Of a DNA stretch of 64,000 nucleotides, positions 46,499 through 63,788 are shown piece after piece (position 1 is the first letter of the stretch; every line of letters starts with the position of its first letter). Below the pieces are notes generated by a model. It saw nothing but the letters and a program-made list of their open reading frames with translations. It did not search any database and was not told where the DNA came from. The translations under genes were made by a program, and so were the position numbers. The DNA is taken from the NCBI RefSeq assembly GCF_009377345.1, contig NZ_WBSL01000003.1:66001-130000 (forward strand), read 5' to 3'. The DNA comes from Deinococcus terrestris (GTDB lineage Bacteria; Deinococcota; Deinococci; Deinococcales; Deinococcaceae).

Positions 46499-47740
46499 CT
46501 AGCGCACCCCTCTGGGGCGGAGCGTCCCGCCCGGCGTGACGGCAGGGGCCAGCGCCGCCCGCACCGCCGCCTCCGCATTCAGGGTCCCCGCCCCGCAGGT
46601 TTTGCGGGGATCGGGGTCGCAGCGCCCGCCGGGAAAGGGCGTCGCCGTGCGGGTCAGCAGGTCGCGCACCTGCGCGGGCGTGAGCGTGGGCTTCAGTCCG
46701 AACAGCAGGCTGGCGACCCCGGAGACGTGCGGCGCGGCGAGGCTGGTGCCGTCGGGACTGCGCTCGCCACCCGGTCCGGTCACACTGCTCGCCAGGATGC
46801 CCCGCCCCCGATCGCCGCCGGGCGCGGCCAGGGCCACCGTGCGGCCCCAGTTCGCGTAGCCGGGGCGCTGCCCACCTTCCGACACGCTCGTCACCGTCAG
46901 CACGTTCCGGCACCCGGCGGGCGAGTACCCGGCGGCGTCGGCTCCGTCGTTGGCGGCCCCAGCGACGACCAGCACCCCCCGCGCCGTCACCGCGTCCACG
47001 GCAGCCTGAATGCGGGCGTCGCACCCGGTGAGCGGAATGAAGTCGGCATACAGACTGAGGTTGAGCACCCGCGCCGGATTGGGGTTTGCCGGTGCTCCCG
47101 CCACCGGGAGGCCCGTCGCCCACCGAATCCCGTCCGCGAGGTCCTGCGGGTCCACCAGCCCGTCCTGTCCCGCCACCCGCACCTGCACCACGCGGGCGCG
47201 GGGATTGATCCCCGCCATGCCGCGCCCGTCATGCGCCGCGCCGATCAGGTTGCCGATCACCTCGGCGTGGTAGGCGGCCTCGCCCACCCCGCCCGCGTCC
47301 CGGTCGCGCCCGTTGCCGTCCCCGGCCCGCGCCGCGTCCGACACGAAGTCGTAGCCACCCACCAGCCGTCCGGCGAGTTCCGGCGTGTTGACGTACCCGG
47401 TGTCCAGCACGGCCACTGTCACCGGAGCGCCCCGCCCAGTGCCCGCGAGCTGTGCCCACGCCCCCGACATCCGGATCGCGGTCAGGTTCCACTGCCGGAG
47501 GAAGAGGGGGTCGCCCGGTCGGTAGGTCCCCGCCGGGGTGGGGGAGGGCCGGGGAGTCGGCGCGGGTGTCACGTCCAGCGGCAGCAGCGGCGCGAGGGGC
47601 TGTGGGCGGCTCGGCTCGGGCTGAAGTTCGGGCAGATCGGCTGTCGCGGGTGGGGTGGGCAGCGGGACGATTCGCGGCACGGCGAGGGCAGATGCCCCCA
47701 GCAGGCCAACGGAAAGCAGGAGGGCACGGGCACGCTTCAT
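46499..47740 (-). CDS. Secreted subtilisin-like serine protease (S8)
   Basis: 413-aa exported protease. Signal peptide ([20 protein letters not shown]), a Pro-rich linker (~25-72) instead of a classical I9 pro-domain, then the S8 domain with catalytic Asp in VAVLDTGY, His in [12 protein letters not shown] and Ser in [13 protein letters not shown]. Several Cys (GCDAR, AGCRN, GGRCDP, KTCGAG) could form disulfides. Probably nutritional or envelope processing. Confidence 0.9.
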   Translation of the reverse strand: MKRARALLLSVGLLGASALAVPRIVPLPTPPATADLPELQPEPSRPQPLAPLLPLDVTPAPTPRPSPTPAGTYRPGDPLFLRQWNLTAIRMSGAWAQLAGTGRGAPVTVAVLDTGYVNTPELAGRLVGGYDFVSDAARAGDGNGRDRDAGGVGEAAYHAEVIGNLIGAAHDGRGMAGINPRARVVQVRVAGQDGLVDPQDLADGIRWATGLPVAGAPANPNPARVLNLSLYADFIPLTGCDARIQAAVDAVTARGVLVVAGAANDGADAAGYSPAGCRNVLTVTSVSEGGQRPGYANWGRTVALAAPGGDRGRGILASSVTGPGGERSPDGTSLAAPHVSGVASLLFGLKPTLTPAQVRDLLTRTATPFPGGRCDPDPRKTCGAGTLNAEAAVRAALAPAVTPGGTLRPRGVR

Positions 47741-47815
47741 CCCGGCAGTCTGGCGTGTGGGGCTGACGGGCGGCTGAGGGCTTCCTCGGACCGGGGCCGC
47801 ACTACCATGCGGGGC

Positions 47816-48574
47816 ATGACCCCCCAGACTGTCCTCTTGACCGGGGCCTCCAGCGGCATCGGTCTCGCCACCGCCGAGGCCCTCGCCGCGCGGGGCCACC
47901 GCCTGGTGCTGGCCGCCCGCCGCGCCGACACCCTCACGGCCCTGGCCCGCCGCCTCGACCCCTCCGGCTCGCGGGTGCTGGCCGTGCCCACCGACGTGAC
48001 CCTGGACGCCGACCGCCGGGCACTGCTGGCGGCGGCGGAGGCGCAGTTTGGCCCGGTTGACGTGCTCGTCAACAACGCGGGCGTGACCGTCGAGCGCGGC
48101 TGGTGGTGGGACGATCCCGATCCGCTGCGGGTGCTGCGGGTCAATCTGGAAGCTCCCATCGAGCTGACCCGGCTGGTGCTGCCGTCCATGCGGGCGCGGG
48201 GGCGGGGCCACATCGTCAACATCGGCTCGGTGGCGGGGCGGGCGGCCACCAACGGCATGTACTCGGCGAGCAAGTTCGGCCTGCGCGGGTTCTCGCACGG
48301 GCTGCGGCGCGAGCTTCAGGGCACCGGGGTCACGGTCAGCCTGATCGCGCCGGGCTTCGTGAAAAGCGAGATGACGGCCTCCGCCCGCCTGCCCATGCCC
48401 GGCCCGGAGGTCGTCGCCCGCGCGGTGGCCGATGTGCTGGAGCGCCCCCGCCGCGAGGTCATCGTGCCGCGCGTGTACGCGGTGCTGGCCGCGCTCGACC
48501 ACTTCTTCCCCGCCCTAGGGGACCGGGTGTCGGCGCGGATTATCCGGCGTCGGTATGACCACCGGGAGGGGTAG
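47816..48574 (+). CDS. Short-chain dehydrogenase/reductase
   Basis: 252-aa [18 protein letters not shown] cofactor loop, NNAGV, catalytic Ser in NIGSVAGR and [11 protein letters not shown] (Tyr-xxx-Lys). The C-terminal [18 protein letters not shown] is a hydrophobic membrane-associating tail seen in some SDRs. Substrate unknown. TACCAT (47803-47808) is 7 nt upstream of ATG 47816. Confidence 0.88.
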   Translation: MTPQTVLLTGASSGIGLATAEALAARGHRLVLAARRADTLTALARRLDPSGSRVLAVPTDVTLDADRRALLAAAEAQFGPVDVLVNNAGVTVERGWWWDDPDPLRVLRVNLEAPIELTRLVLPSMRARGRGHIVNIGSVAGRAATNGMYSASKFGLRGFSHGLRRELQGTGVTVSLIAPGFVKSEMTASARLPMPGPEVVARAVADVLERPRREVIVPRVYAVLAALDHFFPALGDRVSARIIRRRYDHREG

Positions 48575-48653
48575 GCCGCCCGCACGCCACAAGTTTCCCT
48601 TCAGGCCCGCGCAGCCCCACTGGCGCGGCCGCTTGCGTAGACTGACCTCCGAG

Positions 48654-49757
<1,104 letters not shown>

Positions 49758-49776
49758 AGGAGGAGAGGCGCCAGCG

Positions 49777-49908
49777 ACTAGAGCATTTGACAGAAGAATG
49801 AGTGCCGTTCTGACCCTCTCCCCTCGTGGGAGAGGGCCTTGCGAAGCAAGGGGTGAGGGGGCGCCCAGATCAACTCGACGAACATCTTCTTTCGTCAAAT
49901 GCTCTAGT
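49777..49908. mobile_element. MITE-like element (132 bp) with 15-bp inverted ends
   Basis: ACTAGAGCATTTGAC (49777-49791) is perfectly inverted at 49894-49908, with similarity continuing inward (AGAAGAA / TTCTTTC). Each end contains CTAG, compatible with a 4-bp CTAG target duplication outside AGCATTTGAC ends. The interior carries copy 2 of the CCCTCTCCC...GGGAGAGGG...GGTGAGGGG repeat (49814-49860). No transposase. Confidence 0.65.
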
Positions 49909-49922
49909 TGCTAGCCAAAGAA

Positions 49923-49952
49923 AGCGGGCCAGAGGGTTCCCCCTGGCCCGCT
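49923..49952 (-). terminator. Terminator of the RNase R gene
   Basis: Perfect AGCGGGCCAG / CTGGCCCGCT stem; on the minus strand it is followed by TTTCTTT. Confidence 0.85.
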
Positions 49953-49971
49953 CGTTCGGTGTAGGTGTGGC

Positions 49972-53754
<3,783 letters not shown>

Positions 53755-54011
53755 TCCTCACCTATCAGGACGTGCCCGTGGGACTCTATGTGGAGGTCGT
53801 TTCCGGCTGGGGGCGGCCACACGGCGTGGGCAGGCATCTGAGCCGAAACGACGCTCTCGCCCAGGGGCAGAGGGTCTCGCGCTTGTCTCGGGTCACGCCC
53901 GGCCCCTCCTGTCCAGGCGGTGCCCGGAGGCGGGGGGCAGGGGCGCAGTCCTATGACCCGGCAGCGCGGTCAGTCTACCATGCGGGACCTGACGGCACCT
54001 TGAGGACGACC

Positions 54012-54788
<777 letters not shown>

Positions 54789-54835
54789 CGGCGCGGAGGA
54801 TAGCGCCTCGCCGGGTCGGGTACCCTGGGGGCACC

Positions 54836-55144
<309 letters not shown>

Positions 55145-55151
55145 CCCTGTC

Positions 55152-55739
55152 TTAGCGCCGCTCCACCTCGACCCGCAGGTGGAGCGTGTCCGTGAGGGGG
55201 GAGGGCAAGTCACGCCCACTGAGGTTTAGCCCGTAGCTGGCCGCCAGTGCCCGCACGTCCTCCGGCGTCAGCACGACCGGAAAGACGAGGTCGGCTTCGG
55301 TGGGTGGGGGAGGGGACTCCCACAGCGCCTCACCCAGCCTCCGCAGCCGGGCGAGGTGCCATTCGCCCTGCGCCGCCACGACGAGCCGACCTCCGGGCCG
55401 CAGCACCCGCCGCGCCTCGGCCACAGCGCGGGCCGGGTCGTGAAGGTGGGCCAGCACACGCACGAGGAGTACGGCGTCGAAGGAGGCGTCAGGGAAGGGG
55501 AGTTGCTCGGCCACGCCGCGCTGAACGCCTTCCCCCGGTTCAGGGTCCAGCCCGACCACTTCGCCCCGGTGGCCCCGTGCCCTCAGCGCTCGCAGGAGCC
55601 GCCCCTCGCCCGCGCCCACGTCGAGCACGCGGGCGGTGGGGGAGAGGCGCAGCGCGTTCAGCAGCGGCTCCTCCGGCCAGCCCAGCCCCAGCTGCCGCGA
55701 CAGCCTCGCGTCCCTGTCCCGCCAGCCTCCCGGAGTCAT
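55152..55739 (-). CDS. SAM-dependent methyltransferase (class I)
   Basis: 195-aa protein with motif I RVLDVGAGEGRLL, GLDPEPGEGVQRG, LPFPDASFDAVLLVRVLAHLHDP and a late EARRVLRPGGRLVVAAQGE, i.e. a complete ubiE/methyltransferase-11 type fold. Substrate cannot be inferred. ATG 55739 preceded by a CAGACT box at 7 nt. Confidence 0.85.
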   Translation of the reverse strand: MTPGGWRDRDARLSRQLGLGWPEEPLLNALRLSPTARVLDVGAGEGRLLRALRARGHRGEVVGLDPEPGEGVQRGVAEQLPFPDASFDAVLLVRVLAHLHDPARAVAEARRVLRPGGRLVVAAQGEWHLARLRRLGEALWESPPPPTEADLVFPVVLTPEDVRALAASYGLNLSGRDLPSPLTDTLHLRVEVERR

Positions 55740-55772
55740 CCTGCGCAGTCTGGCACGGCTTTTACAGCCTCC

Positions 55773-55801
55773 TTGTGAAGACTCCACACAACGTTTATAA
55801 C
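55773..55801 (+). promoter_or_regulatory. Strong promoter of the 74-aa membrane protein
   Basis: TTGTGA (55773-55778), 17 nt, TATAAC (55796-55801). The TATAAC -10 is the closest to consensus in the window and sits ~100 nt before the start, leaving a genuine 5' leader. Confidence 0.75.
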
Positions 55802-55904
55802 GTGGCGGCATTTACGTTTCGGGCGAGGGGCGCGGGCGAGAGTTGACCCGTGTTCGGGGCAGGACCACCCTCCCCGAGAGTTCTTGCGAAAGGCAGGTTT
55901 AACG

Positions 55905-56129
55905 ATGAAACTGTCCAACCTGATGTACGTGCTCGGCTTTGTGTCCATGGCGATGTCCGCCGGTTCTTTCACCGCTGGCAAGGCGGACGGCGGCGAAGGC
56001 GACAAGGGCGGCGAGGAGAAGCAGCGCAGCGGCCTGTTCGTGGGCTTCTGGCCCCCCACGTTCTTCATCCTCGGCAAGATCATCGAGGACCGCGAGAACC
56101 ACAACAAGAACATCCTCACGGGCGAGTAA
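55905..56129 (+). CDS. Small two-helix membrane protein with own promoter and terminator
   Basis: 74-aa product: an N-terminal helix or signal anchor (LSNLMYVLGFVSMAMSAGSF), a charged Gly/Glu/Lys linker (KADGGEGDKGGEEKQRSG) and a second hydrophobic segment (LFVGFWPPTFFILGKII) with a polar tail. A clear promoter upstream and a 12-bp terminator downstream make it a monocistronic, probably abundant, gene. No family recognised. The frame also opens at TTG 55884, but ATG 55905 fits better. Confidence 0.75.
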   Translation: MKLSNLMYVLGFVSMAMSAGSFTAGKADGGEGDKGGEEKQRSGLFVGFWPPTFFILGKIIEDRENHNKNILTGE

Positions 56130-56142
56130 ACCAACCAAAGAG

Positions 56143-56173
56143 GAAGGGACGTGGTGTAAGGCCACGTCCCTTC
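56143..56173 (+). terminator. Terminator of the 74-aa gene
   Basis: Perfect 12-bp stem GAAGGGACGTGG / CCACGTCCCTTC, 7-nt loop, followed by TTCTTGT. It also lies after the stop of the convergent accC. Confidence 0.9.
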
Positions 56174-56185
56174 TTCTTGTGTGGG

Positions 56186-57523
<1,338 letters not shown>

Positions 57524-57540
57524 GTTGCCCTCCGGGGCGG

Positions 57541-57591
57541 CCAGCCGCCAGCGCCCAGCGGCCAGAGCTGGAAGCTGGCGGCTGGAAGCTC

Positions 57592-57595
<4 letters not shown>
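57541..57595. repeat. AGCTGGCGGC-type repeat inside the acc operon
   Basis: Low-complexity repeat of GCTGG/GGCCAG units filling the accB-accC gap. CTGGAAGCTGGCGGC (57568-57582) is identical to 37467-37481. It can fold on itself and may modulate accC expression. Confidence 0.55.
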
Positions 57596-58131
<536 letters not shown>

Positions 58132-58227
58132 GGTTCCTCCCGGAAGGGTAAGCGGTGCGGGTGGGCTTAGGCGGTCACTCGCCGCCGAACAGGGGCGAAC
58201 TGAACCGAGTCTAACGGCCGCAGGAAA

Positions 58228-58254
58228 CGCCGCCCCCACACTCGGGAGGCGGCG
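58228..58254 (-). terminator. Terminator of efp
   Basis: CGCCGCC (58228-58234) / GGCGGCG (58248-58254); on the minus strand it continues GTTTCC. Confidence 0.6.
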
Positions 58255-58270
58255 CTTCGGGCGGGGGTCA

Positions 58271-58828
<558 letters not shown>

Positions 58829-58956
58829 GTCTGTCTCTCTCCTTGTTCCGAGCCCTGCCAGGGGCGCGGGCCGTGCCGGTGTGGCCGTTCCAGTCTGGAT
58901 TTGGCCGGGGCGCTCCCCCAGGTCTGCCGGGGCGCCGCTCGGCAACAGGCCGGATT

Positions 58957-60225
58957 CTAGCAGAGGCGGCCCGGAGCGCACTCAGGTGCGCACCCGGAGC
59001 ACACTGTCCAGCCGCCCCGCCCGTCCGGCGTCACCGTGCCCGGTGCCACGTGGACCCGTACCCCCTCCCCGCCAAGCTGCCAGCGGTCGCCCTGGAGGCC
59101 CGGCTGAAGGTCCAGCGGCAGCCCCGCCACTTCCAGGCGGTGAGCCCGCAGCGGACTGTCCCCCCACGCGAGGGCCGGAAACCCGACCAGTTCCACCTCG
59201 CCCCCCGGCCCACGCAGATGCAGGTAGCGGCGGTGCAGCAGGGCTCCGCCCGGCAGCGCGTGGAGGTTGAGCGGATCGAAGCCCACCACGGGCCAGGGCT
59301 CTCCCAGCTCCAGCACCAGGCGGGGGCCGGGCAGTGCCCGGAACTCGGCCTCCAGGGCAGCGAGGTCGGCGGCGGTCTTCGCGGCGGCCTGCGTCCCTGC
59401 CCCTCGCAACGCCTCGCGTGGGGACGGGCGTTCAGCCACGCCGACCCGTGCCCCCAGAGCCTCGTCCAATGCCGTGCCCGCCAGCACCTGGGCCTGCCAC
59501 TTATCCCCGACTCGGGCCAGGAGATGGGCCAGGGCCGCGCCACTGCGGTAGGCCCACTCGCGGGGGGTGGCGGAGGCATCCTGCTCACCGTCCAGCCGGG
59601 ACACCTCGTCCAGAAAGCGCGTCTCGACGAAGTGCGCCAGCCCTTCCCGCGTCTCCATCCGCCGCTCGTAGCGGACGTGCTCGGGGGCCAGCGCCGCGAA
59701 CCGGGCCTGCCGCCAGGCCAGGGCGTGGCAGGCGTGCGCTTTCCAGTCCGCCGGGTGGGCCAGCGCCGCTGCGAGACAGGCGGCCTCCTCGGCGCGTGCG
59801 TGGAGGACCCCAGGGTCGGTGCGGGGATAGGTCAGCCCGTCCAGCTCGTCGGCCTCCCACGCGGGCGACGGGTAAGCGGCTTGGTGGACATGGAACGCCT
59901 CGTGGACGAGCAGGGCCGCGAGCCGCCGCGCGTCCAGCTCCGCCAGACCATCGGCCAGGATCCCCGCCGCGAGCGCCCCGCCCGGCAACGTGACCGCCGT
60001 GTTCGCCACCAGCGCCGGATGACGCCCCGGCCAGCGCCAGCCGCCGTCGGGGTGGGGGTGCCAGCCGGCCTCCTGCGGGTCGGCGCCAGTCAGGTGGGTT
60101 TCCTCGCCGTCGAAGCTGAGCAGGGGAACCTCGGCGGGCCGGAAGCCGGGCCACAGGTCCTCCGGCGCGGCCCGGACCTGCCTGCGGGCCTGTGCCAGTC
60201 GGGAGGAGAGCGGGGAAGGGGGCAT
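58957..60225 (-). CDS. Putative zinc metallopeptidase-like protein
   Basis: 422-aa protein without a signal peptide. A zincin motif HEAFH (108-112, in LLVHEAFHVHQAAYPS) and a Glu at ~194 in METREGLAHFVE give the usual gluzincin geometry (~80 residues between). Beyond that I recognise no peptidase family. The C-terminal ~120 residues are beta-rich and end with a short Cys cluster (CSGCAPECAPGRLC). TACACT lies 5 nt before ATG 60225, a leaderless start. Divergent from rplY. Confidence 0.6.
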   Translation of the reverse strand: MPPSPLSSRLAQARRQVRAAPEDLWPGFRPAEVPLLSFDGEETHLTGADPQEAGWHPHPDGGWRWPGRHPALVANTAVTLPGGALAAGILADGLAELDARRLAALLVHEAFHVHQAAYPSPAWEADELDGLTYPRTDPGVLHARAEEAACLAAALAHPADWKAHACHALAWRQARFAALAPEHVRYERRMETREGLAHFVETRFLDEVSRLDGEQDASATPREWAYRSGAALAHLLARVGDKWQAQVLAGTALDEALGARVGVAERPSPREALRGAGTQAAAKTAADLAALEAEFRALPGPRLVLELGEPWPVVGFDPLNLHALPGGALLHRRYLHLRGPGGEVELVGFPALAWGDSPLRAHRLEVAGLPLDLQPGLQGDRWQLGGEGVRVHVAPGTVTPDGRGGWTVCSGCAPECAPGRLC

Positions 60226-60384
60226 GGGGGAGTGTACTGTGCCCCGCGCCCGCCCCGATTTGCTACACTGCCAGGGTTGCATGGCCCCCGCCCCCATGTC
60301 TCCGTGACCTCCTGTACAAAGAGACTGGGTCCGGGACGCGGCGCGGGTGAGGCGGCCACTGCGGACCCCGGAGGAAACACGCAC

Positions 60385-61110
<726 letters not shown>

Positions 61111-61126
61111 ACCCCCTTTGCGTCGG

Positions 61127-61156
61127 GGCCGGGATTCCCAGTCGGGGGTCCCGGCC
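61127..61156 (+). terminator. Terminator of rplY
   Basis: GGCCGGGA (61127-61134) / TCCCGGCC (61149-61156), followed by TTCGTTTATT. Confidence 0.75.
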
Positions 61157-61161
61157 TTCGT

Positions 61162-62202
61162 TTATTCCCCTGCACCTCGCAAGCAGGTCACCCGTTCCCC
61201 GGACGGCCGCTCGCCGCAGCGCCGCGCCAGCTCGTACAGGGCGGGAAGGGCGCCTCCGACCCTGGTCAGCGCCGCCCCGAATTCGGGCACCAGCGTCGCG
61301 TAGGCCGCGACCGAGGCGAGGGCCGCGTTATTGACCCCGGCGGCGAACCAGCCATCGTAGCCCGCATAGCCACCCCAGCTCGCTTTGAGCGCCGCGTAGC
61401 GGTCCTGCAAGCCCGCTAGCACTGCCGCCTTGCGCGTGCGCATCTCCTCCGGCGCGAGGGGCTGCGCGTAGAGGGCCTGCAACTCGGCCCGCGTGCCCAG
61501 CAGCAGCGCCTCGAACGCCTGCGCCCGCTCCTGACCCACCTGGTCGGCCTCGGCCAGGTCCGGGGTGCCGTGGGCCGCCAGCCAGCGCCGCCAGCCTTCC
61601 TCCTCGACGGCGGTGGCGAAGGACTCGTTGTAGACGGTATCGCCGGGCACGTAGACGGCGGGGTGGGCGAGTTCATGGATCACGGTGCGGATCAGGGAGG
61701 GGTCGGGGTAGGCCAGCATGGTCGAGAGCACCGGGTCGCGCAGGTAACCCAGCGTGCTGTACGCGCTCACGCCCCCTACCCGCACGTCCTCGCCTGCCGC
61801 CCGCCGCGTGTCGGCGTAAGCCCGCGCGTCCGCCTCGCGGAAGTAGCCCCGGTAGCCCACGCATCCGGCCACCGGAAAGCAGGAGGTCAGCAGGTCCAGC
61901 CCGAACTCCGGTGCCCGGAACACGTTCCAGACGACGTAGGGGCGGCCCACATCCACATATTTGCGGTAGGCCCCCCGGTCGGGCAGACCCAGCTCGCCCA
62001 CGGCGAAGGCGCGGACTTCCTGCACCAGCGCCAGCTTGCGGCGCGTCTCCGGCGGGGTCGTGGGGTCCGCCAGTACGTCCGCCACGGGCCGCGCCCGCAC
62101 CAGCAGGTCGAGTTGCCCGGTCGCCGCCTGGGTCAGATACCGGACCTCGCCGCAGCCACTCAGGGTCAGCATCAGCACTCCGCCCACCACCCAGGCTTTC
62201 AT
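61162..62202 (-). CDS. Lipoprotein aminopeptidase (predicted aminopeptidase, M-type zincin)
   Basis: 346-aa predicted lipoprotein: signal VVGGVLMLTLSGC with lipobox LSGC (Cys17), then a zinc site HELAH (176-180, in TVIHELAHPAVYV) and Glu in NESFATAVEEEG. It matches the family of predicted aminopeptidases with this HELAH...NESFA arrangement. Start ATG 62202: TATGCT (complement of 62210-62215) is 7 nt upstream, and the in-frame ATG at 62214 lies inside that -10 box, so it cannot be the leaderless start. Confidence 0.85.
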   Translation of the reverse strand: MKAWVVGGVLMLTLSGCGEVRYLTQAATGQLDLLVRARPVADVLADPTTPPETRRKLALVQEVRAFAVGELGLPDRGAYRKYVDVGRPYVVWNVFRAPEFGLDLLTSCFPVAGCVGYRGYFREADARAYADTRRAAGEDVRVGGVSAYSTLGYLRDPVLSTMLAYPDPSLIRTVIHELAHPAVYVPGDTVYNESFATAVEEEGWRRWLAAHGTPDLAEADQVGQERAQAFEALLLGTRAELQALYAQPLAPEEMRTRKAAVLAGLQDRYAALKASWGGYAGYDGWFAAGVNNAALASVAAYATLVPEFGAALTRVGGALPALYELARRCGERPSGERVTCLRGAGE

Positions 62203-62209
62203 GGGGTGC

Positions 62210-62233
62210 AGCATAGCGGCGGGCGCGTAGGCT
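62210..62233. promoter_or_regulatory. Compact divergent leaderless promoters
   Basis: TATGCT (minus strand, 62215-62210) and TAGGCT (plus, 62228-62233) serve the aminopeptidase and cupin genes, whose start codons are only 36 bp apart. Confidence 0.6.
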
Positions 62234-62238
62234 GGAGC

Positions 62239-62697
62239 ATGGTCCCCGAATCCCTGCCTCTCGCGCCCAATGGGGATGTGCCCAACAACCCCCGCCCCGT
62301 GCTGATTTACCGCGCCGCGCTGACGGACCGCACGCCTGCCCAGATTGAGGGGCATCTCTCCAAACGCGGCTGGACGAACGCCTGGCGAAACGGCATCTAC
62401 GACTTCCACCACTACCACTCGACCGCCCACGAGGTCCTTGTGGTCGTGCGTGGGCAAGCTCGCCTCACCCTGGGCGGCGAGGGTGGCTCGCAGGTGCCGG
62501 TGGGCGAGGGAGATGTGCTCCTCCTGCCCGCCGGGACGGGCCACCGGAACGACGGCAGCAGCGCCGACCTGCTGGTGATCGGCGCCTATGCGGGGGGCCG
62601 GGAGTGGGACCTATGCCGCCCGGAGGAGACGGACGTGGAGGCGGCGCGGGAGAGGGTGGGGCAGGTACCGGACTGGGAACGCGCACCGACCGACTGA
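62239..62697 (+). CDS. Cupin-domain protein
   Basis: 152-aa single-domain cupin: FHHYHSTAHEVLVVVRGQARL (motif 1) and GDVLLLPAGTGHRN (motif 2) supply the usual His/Glu metal ligands. Function unknown; the hydrophilic N-terminus (ALTDRTPAQIEGHLSKRGWTNAW) suggests a small-molecule sensor or isomerase. TAGGCT 5 nt upstream of the ATG. Confidence 0.85.
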   Translation: MVPESLPLAPNGDVPNNPRPVLIYRAALTDRTPAQIEGHLSKRGWTNAWRNGIYDFHHYHSTAHEVLVVVRGQARLTLGGEGGSQVPVGEGDVLLLPAGTGHRNDGSSADLLVIGAYAGGREWDLCRPEETDVEAARERVGQVPDWERAPTD

Positions 62698-62790
62698 GTG
62701 GCCTCAACTTTAAGGGTGGCTTCAGGAGCCGCCAACGCCTCTTCTGAAGGGGAGTTCCGCCCGTCGACGGCTCCTCCGTACCCTGTGAAC

Positions 62791-63207
62791 ATGACGACCA
62801 AAGCCATGAGCACCCTCGCGCAGAAGATGCGTGGCATGGACTACTGCCTGCTGACCACCGTGAGCAGCCACGGCCGCCTGGCCTCGCGCCCCATGAGCAA
62901 CAACGGCGAGGTCGAGTACAACGGCACCTCGTACTTCTTCACCTGGGCCGACTCGCGCATGGCAAAGGACATCGCCGGAAACAAGCACGTGCAACTGAAC
63001 TTCAAGGCCGACAAGGGCTTTCTGTTCGTCTCGGTGCAGGGCGAGGCCCGCGTGCTCACCGACCGCCGCGTGATGAAAGACCACTGGCACGAGGAGCTGC
63101 GCCAGTGGTTCAAGGAGGGCCTCGACACTGAGGGGCTGGTGATGCTTGTCGTGGATGCCAAGCGCATCCAGTGGTGGGGCGAGGAGGACGGGCAGATTGA
63201 GTTGTGA
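62791..63207 (+). CDS. Pyridoxamine 5'-phosphate oxidase-family stress protein (GSP26-like)
   Basis: 138-aa FMN-binding split-barrel protein of the general stress protein 26 type (GMDYCLLTTVSSHGRLASRPMS, VQLNFKADKGFLFVSVQGEARVLTD, IQWWGEEDGQIEL). Binds flavin or F420; role in stress not established. TACCCT (62779-62784) 6 nt upstream. It overlaps the next gene by 11 bp. Confidence 0.9.
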   Translation: MTTKAMSTLAQKMRGMDYCLLTTVSSHGRLASRPMSNNGEVEYNGTSYFFTWADSRMAKDIAGNKHVQLNFKADKGFLFVSVQGEARVLTDRRVMKDHWHEELRQWFKEGLDTEGLVMLVVDAKRIQWWGEEDGQIEL

Positions 63208-63772
63208 GCGGACAGACTCCCCGCCGCCCATCGACCCCGCCAAGGTCTGGCGCTGGGCCTACGGCGACTTCCTCGCCAACACGGGGCGGGGCGTCCTAGC
63301 GGAATACCTCGTGGCGCGGGCCGTGGGCTGCACCCACCGTCCCCGCGTCCAGTGGGACGCCTATGACCTGCGAACCGACGACGGCCTGAAGATCGAGGTG
63401 AAATCGGCGGCTTACCTGCAAGCGTGGCCGCAGAGGCGACCCAGCCCCATCCGCTTCGACATCGGCCTCAAGTACGGGTGGGATGCCGAAACCAACGTCT
63501 CCGCGACCGAGGCGACTCGCTCGGCGGAGATGTACGTCTTCTGCGTTTTCACGGCGCGGGAGCGGGCGAGCGCCGACCCCCTCGACCTGGGGCAATGGTT
63601 CTTCCTCGTCTGCTCGACCCGCCGCCTGAACGCCCGCTTCGCCACCCAGAAATCAGTCTCCCTAACAGCTCTGGAGGGCTTGGGACTGGCACGGGTGCCG
63701 TTCGCTCTGTTGGGAGAAACGATTCAGCGTGAAGCGGCCAGCCCCCCCACAGGACTGACCGCTGATGGCTGA
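63197..63772 (+). CDS. PD-(D/E)XK-fold-like hypothetical protein
   Basis: 191-aa protein starting at TTG 63197, inside the end of the stress gene, with GAGGAGG (63181-63187) 9 nt upstream. It has Glu36 (GVLAEYLVARAVG), Asp57 (WDAYDLRTDD) and Glu67-Val-Lys69 (LKIEVKSAAYLQ), the E...D...ExK layout of restriction-endonuclease-like nucleases. Later segments (AEMYVFCVFTAR, WFFLVCSTRRLN) match core beta strands. Could be a repair or defence nuclease or a non-catalytic relative; no partner genes are nearby. Confidence 0.6.
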   Translation: MSCERTDSPPPIDPAKVWRWAYGDFLANTGRGVLAEYLVARAVGCTHRPRVQWDAYDLRTDDGLKIEVKSAAYLQAWPQRRPSPIRFDIGLKYGWDAETNVSATEATRSAEMYVFCVFTARERASADPLDLGQWFFLVCSTRRLNARFATQKSVSLTALEGLGLARVPFALLGETIQREAASPPTGLTADG

Positions 63773-63784
63773 AAGCTGACTGCT
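63751..63784. repeat. GCTGAAAGCTGAC-type short repeat
   Basis: GACTGACCGCTGATGGCTGAAAGCTGACTGC-like tract at the end of the previous gene. It is the inverse of the left arm at 37389-37407 and belongs to the same family as the 57541-57595 repeat. Confidence 0.5.
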
Positions 63785-63788
63785 TTCC

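Noticed and set aside
62203..62214. ATG 62214 as the aminopeptidase start
   Set aside because: It lies within the TATGCT -10 box that fits a leaderless start at 62202, and the signal peptide begins at 62202.
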